Below are positions 28,408 through 36,203 of a DNA stretch of 64,000 nt, piece after piece (position 1 is the first letter of the stretch; the number at the start of each line of letters is the position of its first letter). The position numbers and the translations under genes are program-made. The notes under the pieces are model-generated. The model saw only the letters and a list, made by a program, of their open reading frames with translations. It searched no databases and was not told the DNA's origin. The stretch comes from Planctomycetota bacterium (GTDB lineage Bacteria > Planctomycetota > PUPC01 > JACPCR01): NCBI GenBank assembly GCA_016179685.1, contig JACPCR010000080.1, forward strand, positions 1 through 64,000, written 5' to 3'.

Positions 28408-29937
28408 ATGAAGGAAGAAACGGGCCAAGTCGCAGGCCTTTCACCGATGGATGAGGCGAACCAGGAGCTGATTTCGCAGGTTCACCCGCCGAGATGGGAG
28501 AATCCGCGGCCTTCGGGCCGATACAACCTGGTCGTGATCGGGGCGGGCGCCGGGGGACTGGTGACCGCGGCGGGCTCCGCGGGCCTGGGAGCGCGGGTGG
28601 CACTCCTCGAGCGGCATCTTCTGGGCGGCGACTGCCTCAATGTCGGTTGCGTGCCTTCCAAGTGCGTGATCCGGGCATCCCGGGCTTCCGCGGACGCCCG
28701 CGACGGGGAACGCTTCGGCGTGAAGGTGTCCGGGACCGAGGTGGATTTCACGGCCGTGATGGCCCGGATGAGGCGTGTCCGCGCCCGGATCAGCCACCAC
28801 GATTCCGCCGAGCGGCTGAGAAGTCTTGGCGTGGACGTCTTCCTCGGAGATGCCCGATTCTCGGGACCGGATGCCGTCGAGGTGGGTGGCCAGACGCTTC
28901 GATTTCGGAAAGCGGTCATCGCCACGGGGGCTCGGGCCGTTCAGCCTCGGGTGGAAGGACTCGAGGAAGCGGGATATCGGACCAACGAGACGGTCTTTAA
29001 CCTCACGGAGAGGCCGCGGCGGCTGGCCTGCATCGGCGGCGGGCCCATCGGGTGCGAACTGGCGCAGGCGTTTTATCGCCTGGGTTGCGAGGTGGTCCTC
29101 TTCCACGGCGGGCGGCATCTCCTGAACCGCGAGGATGAAGACGCCGCGGCCATCGTGCAGAAGGCCTTTGTGCGCGAGGGTATCCGTCTCGTTCTGGGAT
29201 CGCGCCCCACCCGCGTCGAGAAAAGGCCGACGGGCAAGCGCATCTCTTTCGATTCGGGCGGGACGGGGGAATCCGTGGAGGTGGACGAGATACTCGCGGG
29301 AGCGGGCCGGACGCCGAACGTCGAGGGGCTGGACCTCGAAACGGTGGGGGTCGAATACGACCCGAAGAAGGGCATAAAGGTGAATGATTTCCTGCAGACG
29401 ACGAACCCAAGGATTTACGCGGTGGGCGATATCTGCATGGATTGGAAGTTCACGCATGCGGCGGACGCGGCGGCGCGGCTGGTCATCGGAAATGCGCTCT
29501 TCCTGGGTCGGGGTCGTTTGAGTCAACTGACCATGCCGTGGTGCACCTACACGGACCCCGAGGTGGCGCACGTGGGGATGTACGAGCGCGAGGCCCGGGA
29601 TAGAGGTGTCGAGGTGGACACCTTCGTCCGGGAGTTCAAAGAAGTGGACCGCGCGCTGGCGGACGGAGAGGAGGAGGGATTCGTGAAGGTGCACGTGTGG
29701 AAAGGGACGGACCGGATCGCAGGGGCGACCATCGTGGCTCGGCACGCGGGCGAGATGATCAACGAGGTGACTCTGGCGATGGTCGGCGGGCTGGGACTGA
29801 AGACTCTGGCCCGGGTGATCCATCCCTACCCGACGCAGGCGGAGGCCATCCGGCATGTAGCGGACCAGTACAATCGGACGCGGTTGACGCCCCGTGTAAA
29901 GGCCATGATGGCGCGTTGGCTTTCCTGGTGGCGCTAG
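28408..29937 (+). CDS. Mercuric-reductase-like FAD-dependent disulfide oxidoreductase
   Basis: A 509-residue class I pyridine nucleotide-disulfide oxidoreductase. GGGAGG lies seven bases before the ATG at 28408, which is better placed than 28393. FAD binding: VVIGAGAGGLVTA; redox-active disulfide: GGDCLNVGCVPSK; NAD(P) binding: CIGGGPIGCELAQ; second FAD motif: RIYAVGDI; the dimerisation domain holds VIHPYPTQAEAIRHVAD. There is no N-terminal metal-binding domain and no C-terminal Cys pair of true MerA, so it probably reduces another substrate. A 40-residue N-terminal extension precedes the FAD domain. It ends the DUF547/TVP38 gene group. Confidence 0.87.
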   Translation: MKEETGQVAGLSPMDEANQELISQVHPPRWENPRPSGRYNLVVIGAGAGGLVTAAGSAGLGARVALLERHLLGGDCLNVGCVPSKCVIRASRASADARDGERFGVKVSGTEVDFTAVMARMRRVRARISHHDSAERLRSLGVDVFLGDARFSGPDAVEVGGQTLRFRKAVIATGARAVQPRVEGLEEAGYRTNETVFNLTERPRRLACIGGGPIGCELAQAFYRLGCEVVLFHGGRHLLNREDEDAAAIVQKAFVREGIRLVLGSRPTRVEKRPTGKRISFDSGGTGESVEVDEILAGAGRTPNVEGLDLETVGVEYDPKKGIKVNDFLQTTNPRIYAVGDICMDWKFTHAADAAARLVIGNALFLGRGRLSQLTMPWCTYTDPEVAHVGMYEREARDRGVEVDTFVREFKEVDRALADGEEEGFVKVHVWKGTDRIAGATIVARHAGEMINEVTLAMVGGLGLKTLARVIHPYPTQAEAIRHVADQYNRTRLTPRVKAMMARWLSWWR

Positions 29938-29942
29938 GTGAC

Positions 29943-30018
29943 GAACTCGCAAGTGCACCCACACTGGCGGGCTCGTCTACCCGTCTCCCTGTTCACCAGT
30001 GCACCAGCACTGATGAAC
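29943..30018. repeat. AGTGC-type palindromes between convergent genes
   Basis: At 29991-30018 GTTCACCAGTGC and GCACTGATGAAC pair around loop ACCA with one mismatch, the inverted form of 17564-17591. The preceding 29943-29985 contains a poorer copy (AAGTGCACCCACACTGG) ending in CTCGTCTAC, as in the 35080-35127 palindrome. Confidence 0.65.
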
Positions 30019-30071
30019 GTGGTGCTTTTTCCGAGCTGACTTGCGAGTAGGCCGAGAGCGGCGAACGGCGC

Positions 30072-33000
30072 TCACCATCCCAGGAAGCTGATTTCGCCGG
30101 ACTCGGAGGCGACGGCGGCGGCGGAATCGTTGACGCGGCGCAAGGCCACGGCGGCTTGGATGGGCCCGGCGCGAAAGGCCTGGAGCTGGCCCGCCGGGTC
30201 GAAGAAGAAAAGGCCGGACCGGGCGGCGACGAGGATGGCCTGGAGGTGGCCCTGCCGGGCGAGCGGTGCGACGCCGGTAATCTCGTCGGCCACGTAGAAG
30301 CTGCCGAGGGTACGGCCGTCGGGCGCCATCCGGACGAGGAAGCCATCGAGCCGGGCGACCCAAAGTTCCTTCTGGCCGCTGCCGAGGTCGGCGGCGCCCG
30401 CTAGGACGTTGGGCCCGAAGAAAGGGAACTCCCAGAGTGGTTTTTCTTTGGCGAGGTCATAGGCCCCGACACCCTCCTCGGTGACGACGAAGGCCATGGG
30501 CTTCTCGGCTCCGGGCGGGGTCCACTGTTCCATGAAGAGGGGCCGGCCGCGGGGGCATTCGATGGAGCCGGCACCGCCCTGGACGCCGTAAGCGGGTCCG
30601 CGCCGCGCGTCGCGGACATGTTGGAGCTTGCCCTGGATGATGCTGAGCCCGCCCCAGTTGTGGACGAAGGCCAGCTCGTCGCAGCCGTCGCCGTCGAGGT
30701 CCTGTCCGAAGGGTGTAGCGGCCATCTGGTAGGCGCCATAGACCCAGGCATTGCCGAGGATTTCGCCCTGGAGATTGAGATAATTGACGCCGGCGTACTG
30801 GCCGCAGGCAAGCCACGGCGGCTGACCGGGCCCCGGCCGCCAGAGTGCAGTGGAGAAGACGGGGCCCTGCACGCCATACGGTGTTCGGAAGGGCCCCGTG
30901 AAGCCGGCGGGGCTGTCGGGGGAATGTACGACTCGCTCCCAGATCATCGTGCCGTCGAGGGCAATGGCCCGGAGCTTGCCGTCGCCGGTGGCGACCAGCA
31001 AGGTATCAGGCCTGCCTCTTTCTTCGAGGTCCATGGGACGCAGGTGGGTGAAACGCGCGCCGAGTTGATGAGACCAGAGCGGAGAGGCGTCGGGCGCCAG
31101 GGCGACGAGATGGCCCTCCTCGGTGGCGGCGACCACGCCATCCTCGCGTCCCAGGATGGCTACGGGCATCAGGTGGGAAAGGACAGCGCGGCGCGGCTCA
31201 TCGGCGATGGCGCGGACGGACGCGGGCGCGAAGACTGCCGGTTTGCCCTGGGCAAGGGGAGAAAAGCTCAACTGGATGCATCGGGCCGAGGCGGCGAGGG
31301 CCATGCGGCAGGAAGGCGCCAGGCGGACGCTCGCCTTGGTCGAAGGCTCGAAGGCCGTGAAGGCTTCGAAGGGCGCGTCGACGGGCCGGAAGTCGCCGGG
31401 CGAATCGGTTTCCGAAAGGGCGAGCTGGACCTTCTTGGGGTCGGGCCAGTCGATGAGGACCAGCCGCATGAGCCGGGTGGATTGGCCGAGGTCGAGGGTG
31501 AGCTGGAGACTGCCGTCGGGCCCGGCCGCGGACTGGACGGCGTCGGGCTGAATCCGCGGACCGCTCCTGTCCAGTCCGTCAAAGCGGGCCAGGGTCCTCA
31601 GGGGCAGGTCGGCCACGCCGGGCGACACCACGGGGCTGGCGGGCGCTTCGCGCGGGTCGGTTTCCGGCTCGGGAATGATGAGGTCTGGAATGGGATCGAG
31701 GAGCAGCGTCTTCGGGGCGCGGGAGCGGGCCAGTTCGCGCCCGCGGCAGCGTACCGTGGTGGCATCGACGGCGACGGCGAGGTCGGTGGCGAGGTAGAGG
31801 CAGGCGGCGTCGGACTCGAACTCGCCGGCCCGGTAGAGGGATTTCGGCCCGCTGGTCAGGCCGGGCGGACGCACGGCGAGGATGGCCTTGAGGGGCCCGG
31901 CGGGCGTCTTCCCCTCGATGGCGACGCCGGTGGCGCTCAAGCGGCGCAGGCGGAGGCTGCGATCCTCGCCCGGGCCGTTCACGTGGAAAAGGTTCTGAAA
32001 AACAGCAAGGCGATCGGACCCGCCTCGGAGCGTCTTGGACTGCCGAAGAAGGATGCCGGGGATGCCTTCGCCTTCCTGGATCAGGGAGGGCACCTTGCCG
32101 GGCAGAATGACCTGCTGGCGGAGGTCTTCGGACGGCCGAAGAATGAATTGAAAGCCGCCGTCCGTGCACGAAAAGGCGCCGCCTTCGAGGCGGGCGGCAG
32201 GATGAAGCGTGCGCCAGTTGCAGGAGAGGACATACGGGCGTTCGTTTTTCAATGTCAGGACATCGAGGACAACGGCAAATTCGCCATGGCGTCGGAAGAG
32301 ATGCCGGGTCCAGTCCGTCCCGTTGTAGCCGGGCAGCTCGGAGGCGAGGAACGATCCTCCGCTGAAGGCGCTGAGGCTCTTCAGGCGGCAGCCCCAGGGG
32401 AAGGGCTCGGGCTGGCCGCCGGGGCTGACGTACACGCCGTTCCGATAGAGATGGGAGACTCTGCTGGTGTTGTGGAGCAGCCAGATGCGGCCGCGGTCCG
32501 TGTAGCGGATGATGCTGTTGGCGTCGAGGCCCGGCACCCAGCCGGCATGTTCGCCCATGAGGGCCAGAAAGGCGCTGTCACGGTCCCATCCGTCGCGGAG
32601 GACGGCCTTGGTGAAGGCGGACTCGAGGGGGATGGGCAGATGAGCCCACCGCCGGGACTGCTGGGCCTTCTCGTAGTAGAAGGCGTCCATGGGAGCGGCG
32701 AAAGCGAGCCATTCGTCGGGCCGGACGGGCTCGACGCCTTCGTCGGCCGGGTAGCTGCCGGGGCCATCGGGCTTGATGCTCAGGGCCTGGTAGAGGCCGT
32801 AGCCGGCCTGGTCGGCGGGCAGGCCGATCTGCCCGAGAAGCCAGCGGTAGCGCCCCTCCCGGAAGTAGAGGGCGCAGGCGGACCAGATGAACGAGCCGCC
32901 GGCGTTTTTTTTCAGGCCGCCGCCGGACGCGTCGCCGTAGGTACCCGTGCCGATGGAGCCTCCGAGGGGGTCCGTGTACGCCAGGGCCTTCAGCGCGGTG

Positions 33001-34100
33001 GCATGAGCGGTGCCGCCGGAGAAAAATCCGGCGTCGCCCGTCCGCATCGCATAGAGAAAGGCGCGGTGCATGTTGCTGACCGCCTCGGTCGTCTCCTCCT
33101 CGGTCTGCGAGACCCGGCAGAGTCGCTCGAAGTAGGATCGGGTCTCGAAGTGGAGACGCCAGAGGATGCTCTTGGCCTGATCATTGGGGCTGGCGAATCG
33201 AAGAAGATACTCGACCATCTGGAGGTAGCCGAGGGAGCCGACCACATCGTGGGTGCTGAAGATTCTCCATCCGTGAGCCCGACGCCAGTAGCCGCCTTCG
33301 TTGGCGATCGCGCACTCGAGGAGCGCATTCTCCTCTCGGGCCAGCTCCTCGGGAGTCCAGGCGCCCGAACGGACGCTCTGCGACCAGGCGTCCATGAACA
33401 GGGGTAGGCCGTAATGGCTGCCCATGAAGCCACGGAAGGAAGGCGTGTCGTACTGCCGGGGATTGATGCCTTGAAGGCCTTTCTTGAGCGCAGCGGCTTC
33501 CGGCGTGCCGGGCCGGGCGTACGATTCGGGCAACGGAGGGATGCGGAAAGGGCTTCCCGGCGTTGCCGGGGCCGTTTTCAGCCTGTGGAGAAATTCCTCG
33601 ACAGCCTCTTGGATGCTCTCAGCGGTGCTCCCCCCGACAACCAGGAGATTCCAGCCGGGCTCGACGGCCGAAGAAACCGTGCGGAGATATATCTTGTCGC
33701 CGCCGGGCCAGACCCGATCAATGGGAGCATAGCCGAGGGCGTAGAACTGGAGAAACGCTCGATTGGTATTCAGGTTGCCGACGAGGACTAGGTGTTTTTG
33801 AAGAAGCGCCGGGTTGAGAAAGGGTGTCCCGGACCGGCAGGCCTTGCCGGAGGGGATGACCTCGACCGTCACGCCGGAGACCTTCTCGATCATCTTGGAG
33901 ATGGACTTCCCTTGCTTTCGAGCTTCACGGTCATCCGCGGTCAGGATGGCCATGCCGCCCCTTTCGACCGGCGTATCGACGATAAAGGCATGGGGAAGCA
34001 TGGCAGGATCGGCGCGGGACCCTTCGGGATGGGCGTTCATGGCGGCAAGGTGGACAAGGAGGATGGAAAGCGCTGGGCGGCGGAAGGGCGACTTGCTCAT
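30072..34100 (-). CDS. Giant secreted protein: alpha/alpha toroid lyase-like domain plus PQQ-type beta-propeller
   Basis: A 1342-residue exported protein with a signal peptide at residues 1-30. Residues 45-190 look like the alpha-glucuronidase (GH67) N-terminal or similar alpha/beta domain (KHLVLVGNLNTNRAFLQFYAL, WNLLVVGGS). Residues 220-700 form a heparinase II/III- or alginate-lyase-like toroid followed by a beta-sandwich (MHRAFLYAMRTGDAGFFSGG, GDASGGGLKKNAG, ALMGEHAGWVPGLDANSI, GEFAVVLDVLTLKNERPYVL). Residues 880-960 may be a discoidin-like unit (LDLGQSTRLMRLVLIDW). Residues 980-1340 are a PQQ-type propeller (ATEEGHLVALAPDASPLWSH, GDGKLRAIALDGTMIWERV). It probably degrades or binds acidic polysaccharide. 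No catalytic residues can be named with confidence. Confidence 0.72.
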   Translation of the reverse strand: MSKSPFRRPALSILLVHLAAMNAHPEGSRADPAMLPHAFIVDTPVERGGMAILTADDREARKQGKSISKMIEKVSGVTVEVIPSGKACRSGTPFLNPALLQKHLVLVGNLNTNRAFLQFYALGYAPIDRVWPGGDKIYLRTVSSAVEPGWNLLVVGGSTAESIQEAVEEFLHRLKTAPATPGSPFRIPPLPESYARPGTPEAAALKKGLQGINPRQYDTPSFRGFMGSHYGLPLFMDAWSQSVRSGAWTPEELAREENALLECAIANEGGYWRRAHGWRIFSTHDVVGSLGYLQMVEYLLRFASPNDQAKSILWRLHFETRSYFERLCRVSQTEEETTEAVSNMHRAFLYAMRTGDAGFFSGGTAHATALKALAYTDPLGGSIGTGTYGDASGGGLKKNAGGSFIWSACALYFREGRYRWLLGQIGLPADQAGYGLYQALSIKPDGPGSYPADEGVEPVRPDEWLAFAAPMDAFYYEKAQQSRRWAHLPIPLESAFTKAVLRDGWDRDSAFLALMGEHAGWVPGLDANSIIRYTDRGRIWLLHNTSRVSHLYRNGVYVSPGGQPEPFPWGCRLKSLSAFSGGSFLASELPGYNGTDWTRHLFRRHGEFAVVLDVLTLKNERPYVLSCNWRTLHPAARLEGGAFSCTDGGFQFILRPSEDLRQQVILPGKVPSLIQEGEGIPGILLRQSKTLRGGSDRLAVFQNLFHVNGPGEDRSLRLRRLSATGVAIEGKTPAGPLKAILAVRPPGLTSGPKSLYRAGEFESDAACLYLATDLAVAVDATTVRCRGRELARSRAPKTLLLDPIPDLIIPEPETDPREAPASPVVSPGVADLPLRTLARFDGLDRSGPRIQPDAVQSAAGPDGSLQLTLDLGQSTRLMRLVLIDWPDPKKVQLALSETDSPGDFRPVDAPFEAFTAFEPSTKASVRLAPSCRMALAASARCIQLSFSPLAQGKPAVFAPASVRAIADEPRRAVLSHLMPVAILGREDGVVAATEEGHLVALAPDASPLWSHQLGARFTHLRPMDLEERGRPDTLLVATGDGKLRAIALDGTMIWERVVHSPDSPAGFTGPFRTPYGVQGPVFSTALWRPGPGQPPWLACGQYAGVNYLNLQGEILGNAWVYGAYQMAATPFGQDLDGDGCDELAFVHNWGGLSIIQGKLQHVRDARRGPAYGVQGGAGSIECPRGRPLFMEQWTPPGAEKPMAFVVTEEGVGAYDLAKEKPLWEFPFFGPNVLAGAADLGSGQKELWVARLDGFLVRMAPDGRTLGSFYVADEITGVAPLARQGHLQAILVAARSGLFFFDPAGQLQAFRAGPIQAAVALRRVNDSAAAVASESGEISFLGW

Positions 34101-34115
34101 GACTTCAGAGTCGAA

Positions 34116-34449
34116 TCACAAATACTCCACATGGTTTCGCATGTTTTCACGGTTCAGAACGCCATGAACGAGCAACCAGGCCAGGATGAGATGGCCGATG
34201 CTGTACTTTTTCTTGGCACCAAGCAATGCCGGCGTGCTGCATCCCCTCTTGGTGTAGGGCCAAATAGTCCATGTCGAACGTCACCAGCACCCGTTGGTCC
34301 GCCGGAGCAAGCACCCATTGCTCCCGGTCCGGCAACCCGCAGCGCCCGGCCTCCTGCGCAGTCAGAACATCGACCCCATGCCGCCGAAGACCCGGGCTCG
34401 CCGGTCCAGGGAAGTGCTGGTCCATGTAAAAGCGAATTGGCTCAGCCAC
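34116..34449 (-). pseudogene. DUF5615 PIN-like toxin gene with a one-base frameshift
   Basis: The GTG at 34449 opens EPIRFYMDQHF, then RRHGVDVLTAQEAGR and RVLVTFDMDYLALH, the acidic PIN-like core of DUF5615 proteins, whose partner is usually a DUF433 antitoxin. After CQEK the frame hits a stop at 34147, but removing one A from the A5 run (T5 at 34207-34211) restores YSIGHLILAWLLVHGVLN and MRNHVEYL to a stop at 34116, the normal family C-terminus. So the gene is intact except for one extra base: a recent mutation, a sequencing error or slippage control. No antitoxin gene is visible upstream; nuclease activity is not proven for the family. Confidence 0.75.
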
Positions 34450-34597
34450 CGTGCTTCTCTCTGGGCTTCGCTGAAACCTCTGAACGACTTCAAATTCCGC
34501 ATCTGCCGGTCCATGAATTCGAAGCCGGCGAGGCGCTAACCGCGCCGTCTATTGTAACCCAGGTACCGGTCCAAGTCTCCGCAACCTGTTGAGTCGT

Positions 34598-34647
34598 CTA
34601 GCAGACAAGTGCACAAGTGCACCCGCACTCGCGAACTCGTCTGCTAG
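34598..34647. repeat. CTAGCAGAC palindrome of the AGTGC family
   Basis: CTAGCAGAC (34598-34606) and GTCTGCTAG (34639-34647) are the outer arms; the centre holds AAGTGCACAAGTGCACCC and GCACT. It is closely related to 35080-35127 and the two bound a 430-base gene-free stretch. Confidence 0.75.
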
Positions 34648-35079
34648 GACGGAAGTACAGAGCCGTTTCCAACATCGAGTACTCGCTATACCTTTCGAGT
34701 TTGAGTTGCACTTCTTAATGGCTTTCGCTTCTCCACCAGGGTTGGACCGGCGGGCGCATGCCACCAGGATGGCGGCGTTCCGGCGTTCCTCCGTTTCTCC
34801 GCCAGGGTTGGGCCGGCGAAGCCGGGTCAAATCTGGCTCCGAAATCCGCGAGCCCGAAGGGCGAAGCGGATTTCAATAAGATGTTGGCGGTGCGTTGCCT
34901 CAAGACCGAGCGGTGTGGTTCGAGCGACCAGAATCGAAATTTGTTTCTCAGGAGGGATCCCGTTTCCCAGCGAGATTCCTCCGGGATGGAAACGAAATTC
35001 AAGAGTCACTCCAGCTTAACCACATGTAAACGGGTCGCTTATGAAATATCGAGTTTCCTTATTTCGCTGGGGTTTTCTA
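34648..35079. other. Gene-free stretch bounded by related palindromes
   Basis: I see no credible gene. It contains two related strings, TTCTCCACCAGGGTTGGACC (34729-34748) and a similar one at 34795-34814, and a hairpin with GAGCCCGAAGGGC (about 34850-34862). The two flanking palindromes in the same family suggest an element or a remnant. Confidence 0.5.
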
Positions 35080-35127
35080 TAGTAGACAAGTGCGCAGGTG
35101 CGGGTGCACTTGCGCACTCGTCTACTA
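35080..35127. repeat. TAGTAGAC palindrome of the AGTGC family
   Basis: TAGTAGAC (35080-35087) pairs with GTCTACTA (35120-35127); the inside has AAGTGCGCAGGTGC and GTGCACTTGCGCACT. Only five bases separate it from the terminator-like hairpin before the PepSY gene. Confidence 0.75.
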
Positions 35128-35131
35128 GATT

Positions 35132-35152
35132 GCGGGCGAAAGCCCGCCTTTT
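35132..35152 (+). terminator. Terminator-like hairpin in the PepSY gene leader
   Basis: GCGGGC and GCCCGC form a six-base-pair stem with a GAAA tetraloop and are followed by CTTTT. The T-run leads straight into TTAAGGAGGATGCC, the ribosome site of the PepSY gene, so it may end upstream transcription or attenuate this gene. The stem is short. Confidence 0.55.
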
Positions 35153-35164
35153 AAGGAGGATGCC

Positions 35165-35491
35165 ATGATGCCATGCAGATCAAAATTTATCCTGGGTTCG
35201 ATATTGGGCTCTTTCATTGCACTGGTGCTGGCCACTAATGGATTCTGGATGAAAGCGGAGGGGAATGACACAAGACGGGGCAGGACGGCCGTTCCAGTCG
35301 AGTCATTGATTGCATCCATCAAGACCGCCGTAGGCGCGAAGCCAGGCGGCGTGTGCGGGGTGGAAATAGAAAATGAAGATGGCAAGACTATCTGCGAGGT
35401 CAAGATTCTGACGCAGGACGGCAAGACCTACGAGGTCGAGGTGGACGTGGCGGCCAACACGGTGGTCGAGATCGAAGAGGACGATGATTAG
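35165..35491 (+). CDS. Exported PepSY-like protein
   Basis: A 108-residue protein with a signal peptide (SKFILGSILGSFIALVLATN) and a C-terminal PepSY-type unit of about 60 residues: LIASIKTAVGAKPGGVCGVEI, CEVKILTQDGKTYEVEVDV and VVEIEEDDD. PepSY domains are small periplasmic modules sometimes inhibiting peptidases or tuning sensors. AGGAGG at 35154-35159 stands five bases before this ATG and eight before the ATG at 35168; either may start. The codon usage matches neighbours. A terminator-like hairpin lies in the leader. It stands alone, so its partner is unknown. Confidence 0.72.
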   Translation: MMPCRSKFILGSILGSFIALVLATNGFWMKAEGNDTRRGRTAVPVESLIASIKTAVGAKPGGVCGVEIENEDGKTICEVKILTQDGKTYEVEVDVAANTVVEIEEDDD

Positions 35492-35493
35492 CC

Positions 35494-35524
35494 CGCATTT
35501 CTCACACGACGCGTTCGAAATGCG
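35494..35524. repeat. ATTTCTCA-type palindrome after the PepSY gene
   Basis: CGCATTT (35494-35500) and AAATGCG (35518-35524) enclose CTCACACGACGCGTTCG, three bases after the stop. It shares its core with the 5997-6041 and 26454-26494 palindromes. Confidence 0.55.
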
Positions 35525-35868
35525 CCCTGCTGGCTTCGACTCGAACGACTTGTGTCGTTCTCGCTCAGGGCGTAACTGCTTAGTGATCGTCACCGGAAGC
35601 CTGTTTCTGTGAGTCCCGTAGGGACGTCCAAAAATGGCCGGGGCAAGTTCGCCGAAGCCCAGCGAAGGCGAACGCAGCCCTGGGAAGGAAGAGCGCATAA
35701 ACCGCAAGAGTCCCGCAGGGACGACAGAAGTTTTCGCTAAGGAGTTACCTCAGGGCTAACCCGGATCGAGGTGCCAGAAAGGCCGCGTTAAAGCCTGCAT
35801 TCCAACGAATTGCTGCACAGCCGGATATCACGTGTCCCCTTTCAGTTCGTGAGAAGTTCGGGTTAGTC

Positions 35869-35905
35869 AACGATACCGGAAGTGCTGGAGCGGTCCGGCA
35901 TCGTT
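35869..35905. repeat. AGTGC-type palindrome
   Basis: AACGATACCGGAAGTGC and GGTCCGGCATCGTT form an imperfect inverted repeat in the convergent gap. Confidence 0.5.
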
Positions 35906-35933
35906 TGCTGGGGGGCAGCTCCGGAAGAGGTCC

Positions 35934-35971
35934 AAAAAAGCAGCCAGCCTGCTGCGGGCTAGCAGGCTGGC
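35934..35971 (-). terminator. Rho-independent terminator for the formate-dehydrogenase gene
   Basis: On the minus strand GCCAGCCTGCT and AGCAGGCTGGC form a perfect 11-bp stem with a seven-base loop, followed by TGC and six Ts. It lies about 235 bases downstream of the molybdoenzyme stop at 36204 and fits transcription from that gene. Confidence 0.7.
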
Positions 35972-35981
35972 TTGAGGGCGG

Positions 35982-36044
35982 TTGAGCTGCATCCGAAAGC
36001 TAGTGCGGTGTGAGGTGGGAGCTTTCGGACATAACGCAGCTCAA
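35982..36044. repeat. Two-helix hairpin upstream of the terminator (possible structured RNA)
   Basis: TTGAGCTGC (35982-35990) pairs with GCAGCTCAA (36036-36044), and TCCGAAAGCT (35992-36001) with AGCTTTCGGA (36020-36029), leaving an asymmetric internal loop and an 18-base apical loop. With the terminator at 35934-35971 it could be the 3' part of a small RNA on the minus strand or a long 3' UTR structure. Confidence 0.5.
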
Positions 36045-36203
36045 GCGGATGGCGGTGTCACTATAATTTTACGCGTGAATGTCACAAAGGCAAAAAAAAA
36101 AGGAGATTTTTCTGTACAATCTTGCAGGGTGGGGACAAGAACAGTCGTAACGCTTTATTTTCAAATGGTTTATACGCAAATCCTTAGAAATCAGAAATCC
36201 CGC

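Larger units (their letters stand above)
35525..36203. other. Long structured gap between convergent genes
   Basis: No gene is credible. It contains two GTCCCGYAGGGAC mini-hairpins (35616-35628 and 35711-35723), an inverted pair GTAACTGCTTAG (35572-35583) and CTAAGGAGTTAC (35739-35750), an AGTGC palindrome at 35869-35905, the terminator at 35934-35971 and a two-helix hairpin at 35982-36044. A poly-A tract lies at 36092-36101. Confidence 0.55.

Noticed and set aside
30618-33407. 929-codon plus-strand frame opposite the 1342-residue protein gene
   Set aside because: It lacks any recognisable domain and follows the codon pattern of the antisense of a real gene.
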